Shown here: in pieces, positions 1-8,485 of the stretch
Position numbering within the stretch: position 1 is the first letter of the stretch
Layout: every line of letters begins with the position of its first letter
Assembly: GCF_030068615.1 (NCBI RefSeq)
Contig: NZ_JASJOC010000008.1
Span: forward strand, 62,001 to 126,000
DNA from: Halostagnicola sp. A-GB9-2
GTDB taxonomy: Archaea; Halobacteriota; Halobacteria; Halobacteriales; Natrialbaceae
Direction: 5' to 3'
DNA length: 64,000 bases
The notes under the pieces: model-generated
Database searches by the model: none
Seen by the model: only the letters and a program-made list of their open reading frames with translations
What the model was told of the DNA's origin: nothing
Made by a program: the position numbers and the translations under genes

Positions 1-1260
1 TTCGGCGTTCTCCTCCGGCGTCCGGAAATAGCCGGTGAAATAGCCAGGTCCGCGGACGGAGAGTTCGCCCTGTTCACCCTGTTCGACCTCCGCTTGACGG
101 TCGGTGCCGACGATTCTGACTTCGTCCGCGTCGGGAGCGATGGGACGACCGACGGTGTTCGCCTGTGTATCGACGTCGTCGTCGGGGCGCGTACAGATAA
201 GCGGCCCTTCGGCCATCCCGAAGATGTTGCAAAAGCCGATCCCGTACTCGTCGACCAGTTCGTAGACGACGCGAGGCGGAACTTTCTGTCCGCCGCTGAT
301 GAGGGCCTCGAGCGATGACAGGTCGTAGGAGTCTCGGTCGGGATGCTCGAGGATGTCGACGAGTTGCGTCGGGACCGGCAGCGAGTACGTTCCGCCGACA
401 TCCTCGATGAGTTGCATCAGTCGGTCTGGTTTGAGCACCGGTTCGACCGCGACCGTCGCTCCCGCCCAGAACGCCGAGCCGACGACGCAACACAGCGAGG
501 CGTTGTGACCGATCGGGACGCTCGGGAAGCCGACCCAGTCGTCTTCGACGCCGACCGCGTCGGCCATCTGCCCCCACTGGAAGACGTAGTCGTTGTGCGT
601 TCGCGGGATTCCCTTCGGAAGCCCCGTCGTCCCGCCGGACAGCAACATAACGCCGGGATCGCTCGGGTTAACGTCGACCGGCGACAGATCCTCGGGTTCG
701 GACGCCGATCGCAGGCTATCGAACGCCGTCCAGTGTTCGGGAAGCTGCTGGTCCTCGCCGGCGACGGCCACGAGCCGTTCCAGATCCGGGTACTCGCCGG
801 CGAACTCGTCAACGAACTCGACGAAATCGAACCCGAGGTCGTACCGCGAACCGGTCGTAACGAACGCCTTCGCGTCGGTTAGTTCGATCACGTGGCGAGC
901 TTCGCTCTCGCGGTGGCGGGGCAACAGCATGACCGGAACGACGCCGAGCCGGGAGCAGGCAAAAAATGCCTCGACGAATTCCACCGTATTGGGAAGCTGG
1001 AAGACGACCCTGTCGAGTCGCTCGAGGGTCGTTTCGCGCTGGAGGGACGCGGCGATCCGCGCGGAGTTTTCGGCGAGTTCTGCGTAACTCAGCTCCCTGT
1101 CGGGACCGATGAGTGCGGTTCGGTTGGGATGGTGTTCGACTCGCTCGTCGAGTACGGCGTGGAACGGTCGTTCCTTCCAGTGCCCCTCTTCGATGTACGA
1201 CTCTGCCCGATCGTCCGGAAACGGTACGTAGCCCTCGATCTCCGCTGACGGTAGTTGCAT
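1..1260 (-). CDS. Aryl-acid AMP/CoA ligase (EntE/SdgA type), partial at window edge
   Basis: An open frame of 420 codons runs from an ATG at 1260 down to base 1, so the C-terminal subdomain is outside the window. The product begins MQLPSAEIEGYVPFPDD and has the EntE-like opening (residues about 20-45, SYIEEGHWKERPF) typical of 2,3-dihydroxybenzoate or salicylate adenylating enzymes. The phosphate-binding motif LLSGGTTGLPKGIPRTH is present. These enzymes activate an aryl acid as the acyl-adenylate and, in catabolic members, pass it to CoA. It is divergent from a salicylyl-CoA 5-hydroxylase, so salicylate is the likely substrate by analogy with the Streptomyces sdg pathway. The family is secure; substrate and CoA use are inference. 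A siderophore-type adenylase is the main alternative, but no siderophore genes are nearby. Confidence 0.85.
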   Translation of the reverse strand, partial: MQLPSAEIEGYVPFPDDRAESYIEEGHWKERPFHAVLDERVEHHPNRTALIGPDRELSYAELAENSARIAASLQRETTLERLDRVVFQLPNTVEFVEAFFACSRLGVVPVMLLPRHRESEARHVIELTDAKAFVTTGSRYDLGFDFVEFVDEFAGEYPDLERLVAVAGEDQQLPEHWTAFDSLRSASEPEDLSPVDVNPSDPGVMLLSGGTTGLPKGIPRTHNDYVFQWGQMADAVGVEDDWVGFPSVPIGHNASLCCVVGSAFWAGATVAVEPVLKPDRLMQLIEDVGGTYSLPVPTQLVDILEHPDRDSYDLSSLEALISGGQKVPPRVVYELVDEYGIGFCNIFGMAEGPLICTRPDDDVDTQANTVGRPIAPDADEVRIVGTDRQAEVEQGEQGELSVRGPGYFTGYFRTPEENAE

Positions 1261-1534
1261 TCACTCACTAGTATTCGGGTATCGGCATTTAATTGCTGTG
1301 TTGCTGGGAAGACACGTCCGCCTTACTGAACGAATTTCGCCCTTCAACGTCTTCACCGCGTCCACGGCACGTTCGCGCCCGCCTCTGTGAGCCGCTCCGC
1401 GATCGGTACTCCTGCGTTGCGCTACACGAAATAATTAAGAAGCACCGCGGGCCATGTGTAGACGTTATGTGCCCAACGGCGACCATGAGCCAGTGCGACC
1501 AGTGTATGCCACGTCCCGACGAGGTGACCGTGTG
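1261..1534. promoter_or_regulatory. Divergent intergenic promoter region
   Basis: This 274-bp gap separates the divergent ligase and hydroxylase genes. AT-rich stretches near 1287-1295 and 1428-1439 are the best TATA candidates for the two directions. A GAGGTGA Shine-Dalgarno-like run at 1521-1527 supports the hydroxylase start at 1535. No operator repeat is obvious by eye. Confidence 0.4.
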
Positions 1535-3676
1535 ATGGATGTCTCGGTAATCGGCGGCGGGCCGGGTGGACTCTACGCGGGCATCCTCCTCCAGAGTGCG
1601 AATCCCGACTGGGAGATCATCGTCCACGAGCGCAATCCACAGGGCGTTACGTACGGCTGGGGGATCGTCCTGCCGAATCGGACGCTCTCCAACCTGCGGG
1701 AGGCTGACAAACCCTCTTACGAAGCCATCGACGAGCGGTCGACCCAATGGGAACCGTTCGACCTCTACTACGGGAACGAGCGTTACCGCTCGTCCGGCCA
1801 CTCGTTCGCGAGCATGCTGCGGACGGATCTCCTGGAACTCCTCCAGGAACGCTGTCGCGACCTCGGCGTGACGCTCGAGTTCGAGAGCGAGATCGACGAC
1901 CCCCAGTCGCTGGCCGCGGCGTCAGATCTAGTGATCGGTGCCGACGGAATCCACAGCGAGACGCGGTCCGAATTCGCCGACGAATTTGGCTCCGAGACCA
2001 TCGACGGCGAGGCCCGCTTCTCTTGGTTCGGAACGGACGCCGACTTCGATGCGCTGAGCCACATCTTCGTGGAGAACGACGACGGGATCTGGTGTGCGCA
2101 CACGTACCCGGGTGAGGTGAGCACGTTCATCGTCGATTGCGACGCGGAAACGTGGGCGAACGCCGAACTCGATCAGCGCTCCGAAGAGGAGTACCTAGCG
2201 TACCTCGAGGACGTCTTCGCGGAGCACCTCGACGGGCACGAACTGCTGTCGCAGGTCGACCGCTGGCAGACGTTCACGACGGTCAGAAACGAGCGCTGGT
2301 CGCACGATAACCTCGTTCTGATCGGCGACGCGGCGCACACGGCCCACTACTCGATCGGCTCCGGGACGACGCTGGCGATGGAGGACGCGATCGCACTCGC
2401 CGACGCGCTCGACGAGTCGGACGCCGACGTCGGAACGGCCCTCGAGGGCTACGAGCAACAGCGACGACCGATCGCGGAGTCGCTCCAGCGGTCGGGCGAA
2501 CGGAGCCGGCTTCACTTCGAGGACATCCGCCGGTTCTACGGCTTCGACGGGGTCCAGTTCGTGCTCCACCACCTCACCCGCTCGGGCCGGATCACCTACG
2601 ACAGCATGTCACGGCGGGATCCGGACCTCGTCGAGGAGTTCGAACGATGGTTCGCCGCGAACTCACCCGGCGGCGCGGCGATTCCCGAACAGGCCGATCC
2701 CGCTCCGCCGGCGACCCGACCGCTGGAACTGCGCGATCTCACGCTCCCGAATCGAGCCGTTCGGGTCGCCGAGCAGACGTTCAACGCTCGAGACGGCCGA
2801 CCGACGGACGCACAGCTGGCCGCCGTTCGCGAACGGAGCAATGACGGCGCCGGACTGACGATGACCGAGCCGCTCGCCGTGTCCGAAGACGGTCGGATCA
2901 CACTCGGGAGTCCCGGACTGTACAGCGACGATCACGCCAGCGCCTGGCAGGAGACGATCGCGTCGGCAGACTCTCCAGTCGGATCGACGCTCGTCCACAC
3001 CGGGACGAACGGTGCCCGCCAAACGCAGCCGTTCGGCCTCGAGGGACCGATTCCCCGAAACGAGTCGTGGGCGCCTCGAGTAACCGAGCAGTACTCGAAC
3101 GCGCCGCGTACGTACGCGCCGGATCGGTTGCAAGACGAGGATCTCGAGCGAATCGAACGGGAGTTCGTCGACGCCGCGCGGCGAGCGGACGACGCCAGTT
3201 TCGACTACCTCCAGTTGCAACTCGGCAATGGCTACCTGCTCGGCTCGTTCCTCTCGCCGCTCACCAACGACCGAATCGACGAGTACGGCGGCGACCTCGA
3301 GAGTCGATTGCAGTTCCCGCTCGAGGTCGTTGACGCGGTTCGCGACGTCTGGCCGGACTCGAAGCCGCTGGGTGCGGTCGTCCAGGCGACCGACTGGGCT
3401 GCAGACGGTCTCACGCTCGAGGATTCGTTCGCCGTCGGACGTGTGCTTTCCGACCGCGGCGTCGACGTCCTCGCGCCGGTTGCAGGCGGCGTCTCAGACA
3501 ACCAGCACCGCGGCGACGTTCACGGGCTAGCCAACTTCAGCGACGAACTTCGGAACGAAGTCGGGCTTCCCACGATAGCGACGGTTCAAGCGACGACGCC
3601 GGACGAGGTCAATACGCTCGTCGGAACCAGCCGTGCCGATCTCTGTACGTACTACGGATCGATCGACGAGCTCTAA
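1535..3676 (+). CDS. Salicylyl-CoA 5-hydroxylase, two-domain (FAD monooxygenase + old-yellow-enzyme-like domain)
   Basis: The 713-residue product opens with MDVSVIGGGPGGLYAG, an FAD-binding GxGxxG motif. A DG-type motif (IGADGIHSETR, about residue 132) and a GD motif (LIGDAAHTAHYS, about 262) follow. Residues from about 390 match an old-yellow-enzyme TIM barrel (SPLTNDRIDEYGGDLESR). This order is that of SdgC-type bifunctional salicylyl-CoA 5-hydroxylase, which converts salicylyl-CoA to gentisyl-CoA. The start at 1535 was preferred over an upstream in-frame ATG because GAGGTGA lies just before it and the FAD fold begins immediately. One oddity is that the usual His pair of the OYE barrel (HxxHGYLL) reads QLGNGYLL here, so that domain may not reduce substrates in the usual way. 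The neighbouring ligase supports a salicylate-to-gentisate role. Confidence 0.88.
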   Translation: MDVSVIGGGPGGLYAGILLQSANPDWEIIVHERNPQGVTYGWGIVLPNRTLSNLREADKPSYEAIDERSTQWEPFDLYYGNERYRSSGHSFASMLRTDLLELLQERCRDLGVTLEFESEIDDPQSLAAASDLVIGADGIHSETRSEFADEFGSETIDGEARFSWFGTDADFDALSHIFVENDDGIWCAHTYPGEVSTFIVDCDAETWANAELDQRSEEEYLAYLEDVFAEHLDGHELLSQVDRWQTFTTVRNERWSHDNLVLIGDAAHTAHYSIGSGTTLAMEDAIALADALDESDADVGTALEGYEQQRRPIAESLQRSGERSRLHFEDIRRFYGFDGVQFVLHHLTRSGRITYDSMSRRDPDLVEEFERWFAANSPGGAAIPEQADPAPPATRPLELRDLTLPNRAVRVAEQTFNARDGRPTDAQLAAVRERSNDGAGLTMTEPLAVSEDGRITLGSPGLYSDDHASAWQETIASADSPVGSTLVHTGTNGARQTQPFGLEGPIPRNESWAPRVTEQYSNAPRTYAPDRLQDEDLERIEREFVDAARRADDASFDYLQLQLGNGYLLGSFLSPLTNDRIDEYGGDLESRLQFPLEVVDAVRDVWPDSKPLGAVVQATDWAADGLTLEDSFAVGRVLSDRGVDVLAPVAGGVSDNQHRGDVHGLANFSDELRNEVGLPTIATVQATTPDEVNTLVGTSRADLCTYYGSIDEL

Positions 3677-3770
3677 CCGTCCCTCACAAGATCATTGAGA
3701 GCGAGAAAATCTGCGTAGCTCACGTGTCGGCTTCACAATCGTTTTGTCGATCGGCCTCGAACGTCGGTGT

Positions 3771-4181
3771 ATGTATCGTATTGTCCAGGCAATCGACGAC
3801 GAAGTCGATCGGTCACTCGATCAGGCACAGACGATCATCGACCTCGCGGCGGATTCGGAGTCAGTCACCGTCGTCATCACGCACGGCTTCGAGTTCAAGG
3901 GACCGGATGACGAACTCACCGACCTCGAGTCGGTTCAACGGGTGACGGATCGCTTCGACGAACACGGTGTCACGTACGAACTGCGAGGCGAACAGGCGGA
4001 GCCAGCAGCGTTCGTCCTCGAGACCGCCGACGAGATCGACGCCGATCTGATCTGCGTCGGCGGTCGGACTCGAAGCCCCGTCGGAAAGGTGCTCTTCGGA
4101 AGCGTCTCCCAGCAGATCATCCTTGAGGCCGATCTCCCCGTCCTCGTCGCCGAGCGATCGACGGCCGACACGGGCGAGTAA
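3771..4181 (+). CDS. Universal stress protein (UspA family)
   Basis: This 136-residue single-domain Usp begins MYRIVQAIDDEVDR. Residues 97-111 (GGRTRSPVGKVLFGS) match the G-2x-G-9x-G(S/T) nucleotide-binding motif of ATP-binding UspA proteins. The ATG at 3771 fits the family's first beta strand better than the in-frame ATG 27 nt upstream. Small Usp proteins often sit beside transporter genes in haloarchaea, and this one precedes a symporter pair after a 125-nt gap. Its function is probably stress-linked or transporter-associated nucleotide sensing; no specific partner can be shown. Confidence 0.85.
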   Translation: MYRIVQAIDDEVDRSLDQAQTIIDLAADSESVTVVITHGFEFKGPDDELTDLESVQRVTDRFDEHGVTYELRGEQAEPAAFVLETADEIDADLICVGGRTRSPVGKVLFGSVSQQIILEADLPVLVAERSTADTGE

Positions 4182-4270
4182 GACCGAGTCGTCGTTTCGC
4201 CTTGGTAGATGGTGGGAGAGCGGAATCGATACCGGCGTTTCGTCCCGATTTAGGTACCTCGATCAGACAA

Positions 4271-4279
4271 TTATTTATA
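4271..4279 (+). promoter_or_regulatory. TATA-like box for the symporter operon
   Basis: The sequence TTATTTATA is centred about 32 nt before the ATG at 4307. This is close to the archaeal TATA-to-start spacing, so the transcript is likely leaderless or nearly so. Confidence 0.5.
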
Positions 4280-4306
4280 CGGGGACTCGGAATGCTATGT
4301 TAGAAC

Positions 4307-4564
4307 ATGCTCAAGGGAAGTTTTTGGTATCCAAACAGCTGGAAGCACGCGATACTGTTCGCGGCGGTGTGCGCGATGGTCATATTACACCAGAGCGAAC
4401 TGTTCGGGCTCTACGATTCAACGACGATACTCTTCGGGTGGATCCCGGCACAGATCGCCTACGACATGGCGTTCAACGTGGTCGGTTTCGGTATCCTCAT
4501 CGTGATGTACTACCTCGCACCGACGGCACCGGAGCGATACGAATCGGAGGGGAAGTCGGAATGA
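4307..4564 (+). CDS. Small membrane protein, DUF3311-like symporter partner
   Basis: The 85-residue protein has two hydrophobic segments (about 14-28 and 52-70) and a charged C-terminus. Its size, topology and position match DUF3311-type small subunits encoded directly before sodium:solute symporters. The stop overlaps the symporter start (ATGA), so the pair is translationally coupled. It probably helps fold or stabilise the symporter; that role is inferred from context. Confidence 0.7.
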   Translation: MLKGSFWYPNSWKHAILFAAVCAMVILHQSELFGLYDSTTILFGWIPAQIAYDMAFNVVGFGILIVMYYLAPTAPERYESEGKSE

Positions 4565-6042
4565 TCTCGACGACGAACGCACTCATCCTTGGAATCACGG
4601 CCGTCTACCTGCTACTCGTCGTCGCCGTCGGCGCCGCGGCGTCCCGAATCACGGGCGATTCCAGGGAGGACTTCCTCATGGCGAGCCGGTCGTTCGGCAC
4701 GGTCGTCCTCCTCTTCGCGTTGTTCGCGACGAACATGACGTCCGTCGTCATGATCGGCGCTCCGGGCCTCGCGTACTCGACCGGCGTCAGCGCGTACGGT
4801 TTCTTCGTGTCGCTGTTCGCGTTCCTCTTCCCGGTCTTCCTGATGACGTTCGGATATCGGATCTGGATCGTCGGAAAAGAGTTCGGCCACATTACCCCGG
4901 GACAGATCTTCAATCACCGGTGGGAATCTGACAACCTCGGGCTTCTCGTGATGGTTGTCTTTACCATCTGGACGATTCCGTACATCCTCGTCGGCGTACA
5001 GGGCGGCGGGATCGTGTTCGAATCCCTCACCGGCGGGTTGATTCCCTACTGGCTCGGCGCGTTGATCACGATCGTCGTCGTCGGGATGTACGTCTACCCC
5101 GGCGGCATGCGCGGGACCGGGTGGACGAACACGTTCCAGGGAATGGTGTTCATGGTGGTCCTGTTTGCGTTCTTCCTCTACGTCCCGTTCCGAATCGGCG
5201 GATTCGGCGCGGCGACCGACGCCGTCGCACAAATCGATGGTGGCGTTTTCCTCAACCGTGAGGGGCTACCGCCGTACGAGACGCGGATGTACTTCTCACA
5301 GGGGATGATCGTCGCGTTGGGGGCGTTCATGTTCCCGCACCTGATTCTCCGGTATATGACAGCTCGGTCGTTTACGACACTCAAGCAGACGTCGGTCATC
5401 TACCCGGTCGCCGTCCTGTTGGTCTGGGTCCCCACCGTGATGCTCGGCTTCTGGGGAATCGCACAGATCCCCAACCTTGAGAACCCGGACTTCATCCTTC
5501 CGGAACTCGTATTCGAGTTCTTCCCGACTTGGGCGGTCGGGCTCGCCCTCGCGGGTATCCTGGCGGCGATGATGTCGAGCATCGACGGCCAGGTTCTCAC
5601 GCTGAGCACGTTCTTCGGCGAAGACGTGCTCCGGAAGTTCTGGGACGACGTCACCGACGCGAAGGTCGTCTGGTACACCCGAATCTTCCTGATCGTTATC
5701 TTCGTTCTCGCGTACATCGGCGCGCTCCTCACCTCTGATACCGTCGTCGACACGGCGACGTTCGCGTTCGCCGGGTACGGGCTATTGTTCGTGCCGATGG
5801 CCGCAGCGTTCTACTGGCGGAATTCAACCAAAGCCAGCATTTACGCTGGCGTCATATACGGTTTCGTCGGTATCTGGTCGTTCGAATTCGGTCCCTTGCC
5901 ACCGGAAGTCGCCGGATTCCATCCGTTCGTTCTGATACTGATCACACAGATCCTGCTGATGGCCGTCGTCGCACTGGTGACCCAGCCGCCGTCGGAAGAG
6001 CGGATCGACGAGTACGAGGAGTGCTTCGAAGACGTCTGGTAA
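4561..6042 (+). CDS. Sodium:solute symporter (SSS family) permease
   Basis: The 493-residue polytopic protein has at least twelve hydrophobic segments and begins MISTTNALILGITAVYLLLV. SSS features include the stretch FLMASRSFGTVVLLFALFA near residue 38, an early helix that usually carries sodium ligands, and the glycine-rich GMYVYPGGMRGTGWTN region. A much longer upstream extension of the frame is possible but lacks transmembrane character and overlaps the small partner gene. The ATG at 4561 overlapping its stop is therefore the likely start. Next to a salicylate activation pair it could import an organic acid, but the substrate cannot be read from the sequence. Confidence 0.85.
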   Translation: MISTTNALILGITAVYLLLVVAVGAAASRITGDSREDFLMASRSFGTVVLLFALFATNMTSVVMIGAPGLAYSTGVSAYGFFVSLFAFLFPVFLMTFGYRIWIVGKEFGHITPGQIFNHRWESDNLGLLVMVVFTIWTIPYILVGVQGGGIVFESLTGGLIPYWLGALITIVVVGMYVYPGGMRGTGWTNTFQGMVFMVVLFAFFLYVPFRIGGFGAATDAVAQIDGGVFLNREGLPPYETRMYFSQGMIVALGAFMFPHLILRYMTARSFTTLKQTSVIYPVAVLLVWVPTVMLGFWGIAQIPNLENPDFILPELVFEFFPTWAVGLALAGILAAMMSSIDGQVLTLSTFFGEDVLRKFWDDVTDAKVVWYTRIFLIVIFVLAYIGALLTSDTVVDTATFAFAGYGLLFVPMAAAFYWRNSTKASIYAGVIYGFVGIWSFEFGPLPPEVAGFHPFVLILITQILLMAVVALVTQPPSEERIDEYEECFEDVW

Positions 6043-6066
6043 CATCTTCTGCGCTCCGTATTCTAC

Positions 6067-7336
6067 GGCAGTGTCTAGTTACTTGACTTCGCACCTTATG
6101 CTGGTAGAGCGCGTAGAGACAGCGTTGAACGCTGATGCTCCCTGTAACGTCATTCCTGTCATGCACTGAGCCAATCGACCAGTTAGCGTGTTTCTCGACG
6201 AGGCAGAAACATCACTCCAAGACTTACGTCACAGGTCTTGTTGCGGCCAGCAACAAGACCGTTCAAGGGATCTCGAACCACGTTCTCCCGGCGAAAAGCG
6301 AGCGCGCCCTGAACAAGTTCCTCACCGAGTACGACTGGGACGAAGACCAACTCAACAAAGAACGTCTAGCCCTTCTCCAACAGGCCAACGACACGAAGTG
6401 GAGCAGTGAAGGTGTCGTCATCATCGACGACACCTTCACGCACAAAACTGGCGAGCAAATACCGAACGTCGGAAAATTCTACGACCACACTGTCCCCGGC
6501 TATATCTGGGGTCAGAATCTGATTTACGCACTCTATGCTGACGAGAAAACGACGTATCCACTTGGCTTTCGTCTCTACGAAAAAGACGCACAGCGACGTA
6601 TTGAGTTGGCTATCGAACTTGTCGATGAACTTATCGAGATAGGTGTCCCGGCGGACACCTATCTCTTCGACATGAGCTACTGTTCCGAGGAATTCGTCTC
6701 ACACCTCGAAACCCATAGCAAAGAGTGGGTTTCAGCCGTCAAAAGCGATGCACGCGTCGTGTACGGGGGTGAGCGAATCCGTGTTGATGTGCTCTGCCAG
6801 CGCATCGACACAGTTCCACGCACGATCGACGGCGAAACCTACCACATCTGGACACAGAAGCGCGACGTGAGCCGTCTTGGTGAGGTGAAGCTGCTGATCA
6901 CGAAGAAAGAATCCAGAAACGAGGGCGAAGAACCGAGCGTGAAGTACATCGTCTCGAACAAAATCGATGCGCCAGCGAGCCATCTCATCGAGTTGTACGC
7001 GATGAGATGGCGAGTGGAGACGTTCTTCAGGGACACCAAGCAGGATCTTGGTTTTGGAGACTGCGAGCTCCGACATGTCGCAGGTGCCAGTGGAGACTGG
7101 CACCTGCTGATGTTGGCCTACAGTCTCCTCAAGCTCGGTGCTGCACATAGCGCCGTTGGAACGATCCTCGAACGAGCAACCTCACTCCGCAACGATATCA
7201 AACGATCCTTCCGCGAAAGCGTTCACAATCTCCTGTCTTGGGCACTCAACAGTCCAAACCGTAGTACCGACGATCTAATGCACCAGATCGAAGGCATGTT
7301 CGTCTAATGTGCGAAGCCAAGAAACTAGACAGTGCC
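6067..7336 (+). mobile_element. Insertion sequence, DDE type, about 1.27 kb
   Basis: Terminal inverted repeats of about 30 bp lie at 6067-6098 and 7305-7336. The outer parts read GGCAGTGTCTAGTT on the left and GGCACTGTCTAGTT on the inverted right. The ends enclose one transposase gene. No clear target-site duplication was found, so the exact ends may be off by a base or two. The same outer end sequence recurs in an 80-bp element at 34817. Confidence 0.8.
6135..7307 (+). CDS. DDE transposase (IS4/IS701-like)
   Basis: The 390-residue transposase is open from end to end. Likely catalytic residues are in VVIIDDTFTHKTGE (first Asp), TYLFDMSYCSEE (second Asp) and AMRWRVETFFRDTKQDLGF (Glu, in the Y/W-R-E-K signature of IS4-like enzymes). 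It lies inside recognisable terminal inverted repeats, so the element may still be active. The exact ISfinder family was not determined. ISH3/IS701-type is the closest match by the shape of the C-terminal signature. Confidence 0.85.
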   Translation: MLPVTSFLSCTEPIDQLACFSTRQKHHSKTYVTGLVAASNKTVQGISNHVLPAKSERALNKFLTEYDWDEDQLNKERLALLQQANDTKWSSEGVVIIDDTFTHKTGEQIPNVGKFYDHTVPGYIWGQNLIYALYADEKTTYPLGFRLYEKDAQRRIELAIELVDELIEIGVPADTYLFDMSYCSEEFVSHLETHSKEWVSAVKSDARVVYGGERIRVDVLCQRIDTVPRTIDGETYHIWTQKRDVSRLGEVKLLITKKESRNEGEEPSVKYIVSNKIDAPASHLIELYAMRWRVETFFRDTKQDLGFGDCELRHVAGASGDWHLLMLAYSLLKLGAAHSAVGTILERATSLRNDIKRSFRESVHNLLSWALNSPNRSTDDLMHQIEGMFV

Positions 7337-7503
7337 CTCAATTGCATCACCTCAACTAGAACAGCAGTCACTTTCAATGTCGACCCAGACGGATTAAGAT
7401 ATTACTTTGGTAACATTCTAGTCACAACTTGAGGAGTTTTGCACGACAGTTCGACAAGCGATAATATCGTTAGAATTTTCTACTCATATTGTTGCCGGAT
7501 ATA

Positions 7504-8112
7504 GTGGATTACATCGACGAGGCCTCTGTCGAAGAGTTGCAAAATCCCCTCGACAATATGGAAAGAAAAGAAGCCGACACAACGGTTTTTAGAGGCAACA
7601 ATGTACAAAAGCGGCGTCACACAGACTGAACTAGCCGGGTGGTACGACGTTCAGCGACAGACAATTTATAGCTGGTTCACGCAACTTGACACCGATGAGT
7701 CGCTTGAGTAAGCTGTTACTAACTCCGACATATCTGGGAAAATTAAAACTAATAAGAAGATAATAAGATTGATTCAAAGAAACCATCCACGGGTCTCATG
7801 AGGTCATCGGTCTTGGCGCGCCAGCGCTCGCCCAGCAGTATCTCGACGAAACCTACGATGTGGGATACTCAATCCCAAGTTGTCGGCGAGAAGTGGAATT
7901 GAGGTATCAAAAACTACGCTGTACACCGCCGAATCTGACGCTGACGAGCAAGAGACGTTCCGTGACAATCTCGCCTTCGTCACGTTACCGGCGTACTCTC
8001 TGGAACTAAATCCGATTGAGGAGTACTGGGGACAACTACAAACAGCTCTCGGCACCGATTTTTTGAATCACTTTCTAAGCTTCCACCAGTGATCGATAAC
8101 GCCCTCGGCTAA
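7504..8112 (+). pseudogene. Degenerate IS630-family transposase
   Basis: Three disjoint blocks match IS630 transposases in order. The first is a helix-turn-helix segment near 7561-7710 (GVTQTELAGWYDVQRQTIYS). The second is a middle piece near 7790-7890 (APALAQQYLDETYDVGYSIP). The third is the C-terminal DDE block near 7975-8070 (LPAYSLELNPIEEYWGQLQ). They lie in different frames with stops and internal deletions, and the segment with the first catalytic Asp is missing. The copy is inactive. Confidence 0.8.
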
Positions 8113-8485
8113 CTTCAGGTCATAGTATGAGTGATTATTTCTAATGTATAATATAGTTACTTGTCTTCTCACATTGACTTACAGTCATCTTATGATTAAA
8201 AAGTTATCTCGTAGAAAAGTATATCTCTCTTACAACCGCATTTAAATCACGAGAAGGCGTTACCGGACGTGCCAGGGTCAAAATTCCGCGTCTGGTGATT
8301 CCTGCCTAACAGCAGGATCCGCACCTTTCATGCGAGCTATGTGAATTATTACTTCACCCTTGAACGCCCGGTCAAATATACGCACCACGGTCGCTTAGTC
8401 TCATCAAAATGAGTTTTATTGGAATATATGGGAAAAGAACTAAACAGCATTATGAATGTTAGATATCATACAATGACTTGATTGC
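8113..8485. other. AT-rich stretch without a gene
   Basis: About 370 bp of low-GC sequence lie between the dead IS630 copy and the end of the TRAP permease pseudogene. No convincing coding frame, tRNA or repeat was found. Confidence 0.5.

Noticed and set aside
4123-4560. N-terminal extension of the symporter frame
   Set aside because: It overlaps the UspA end and the DUF3311-like gene, lacks membrane segments, and the coupled ATGA start at 4561 fits the family.
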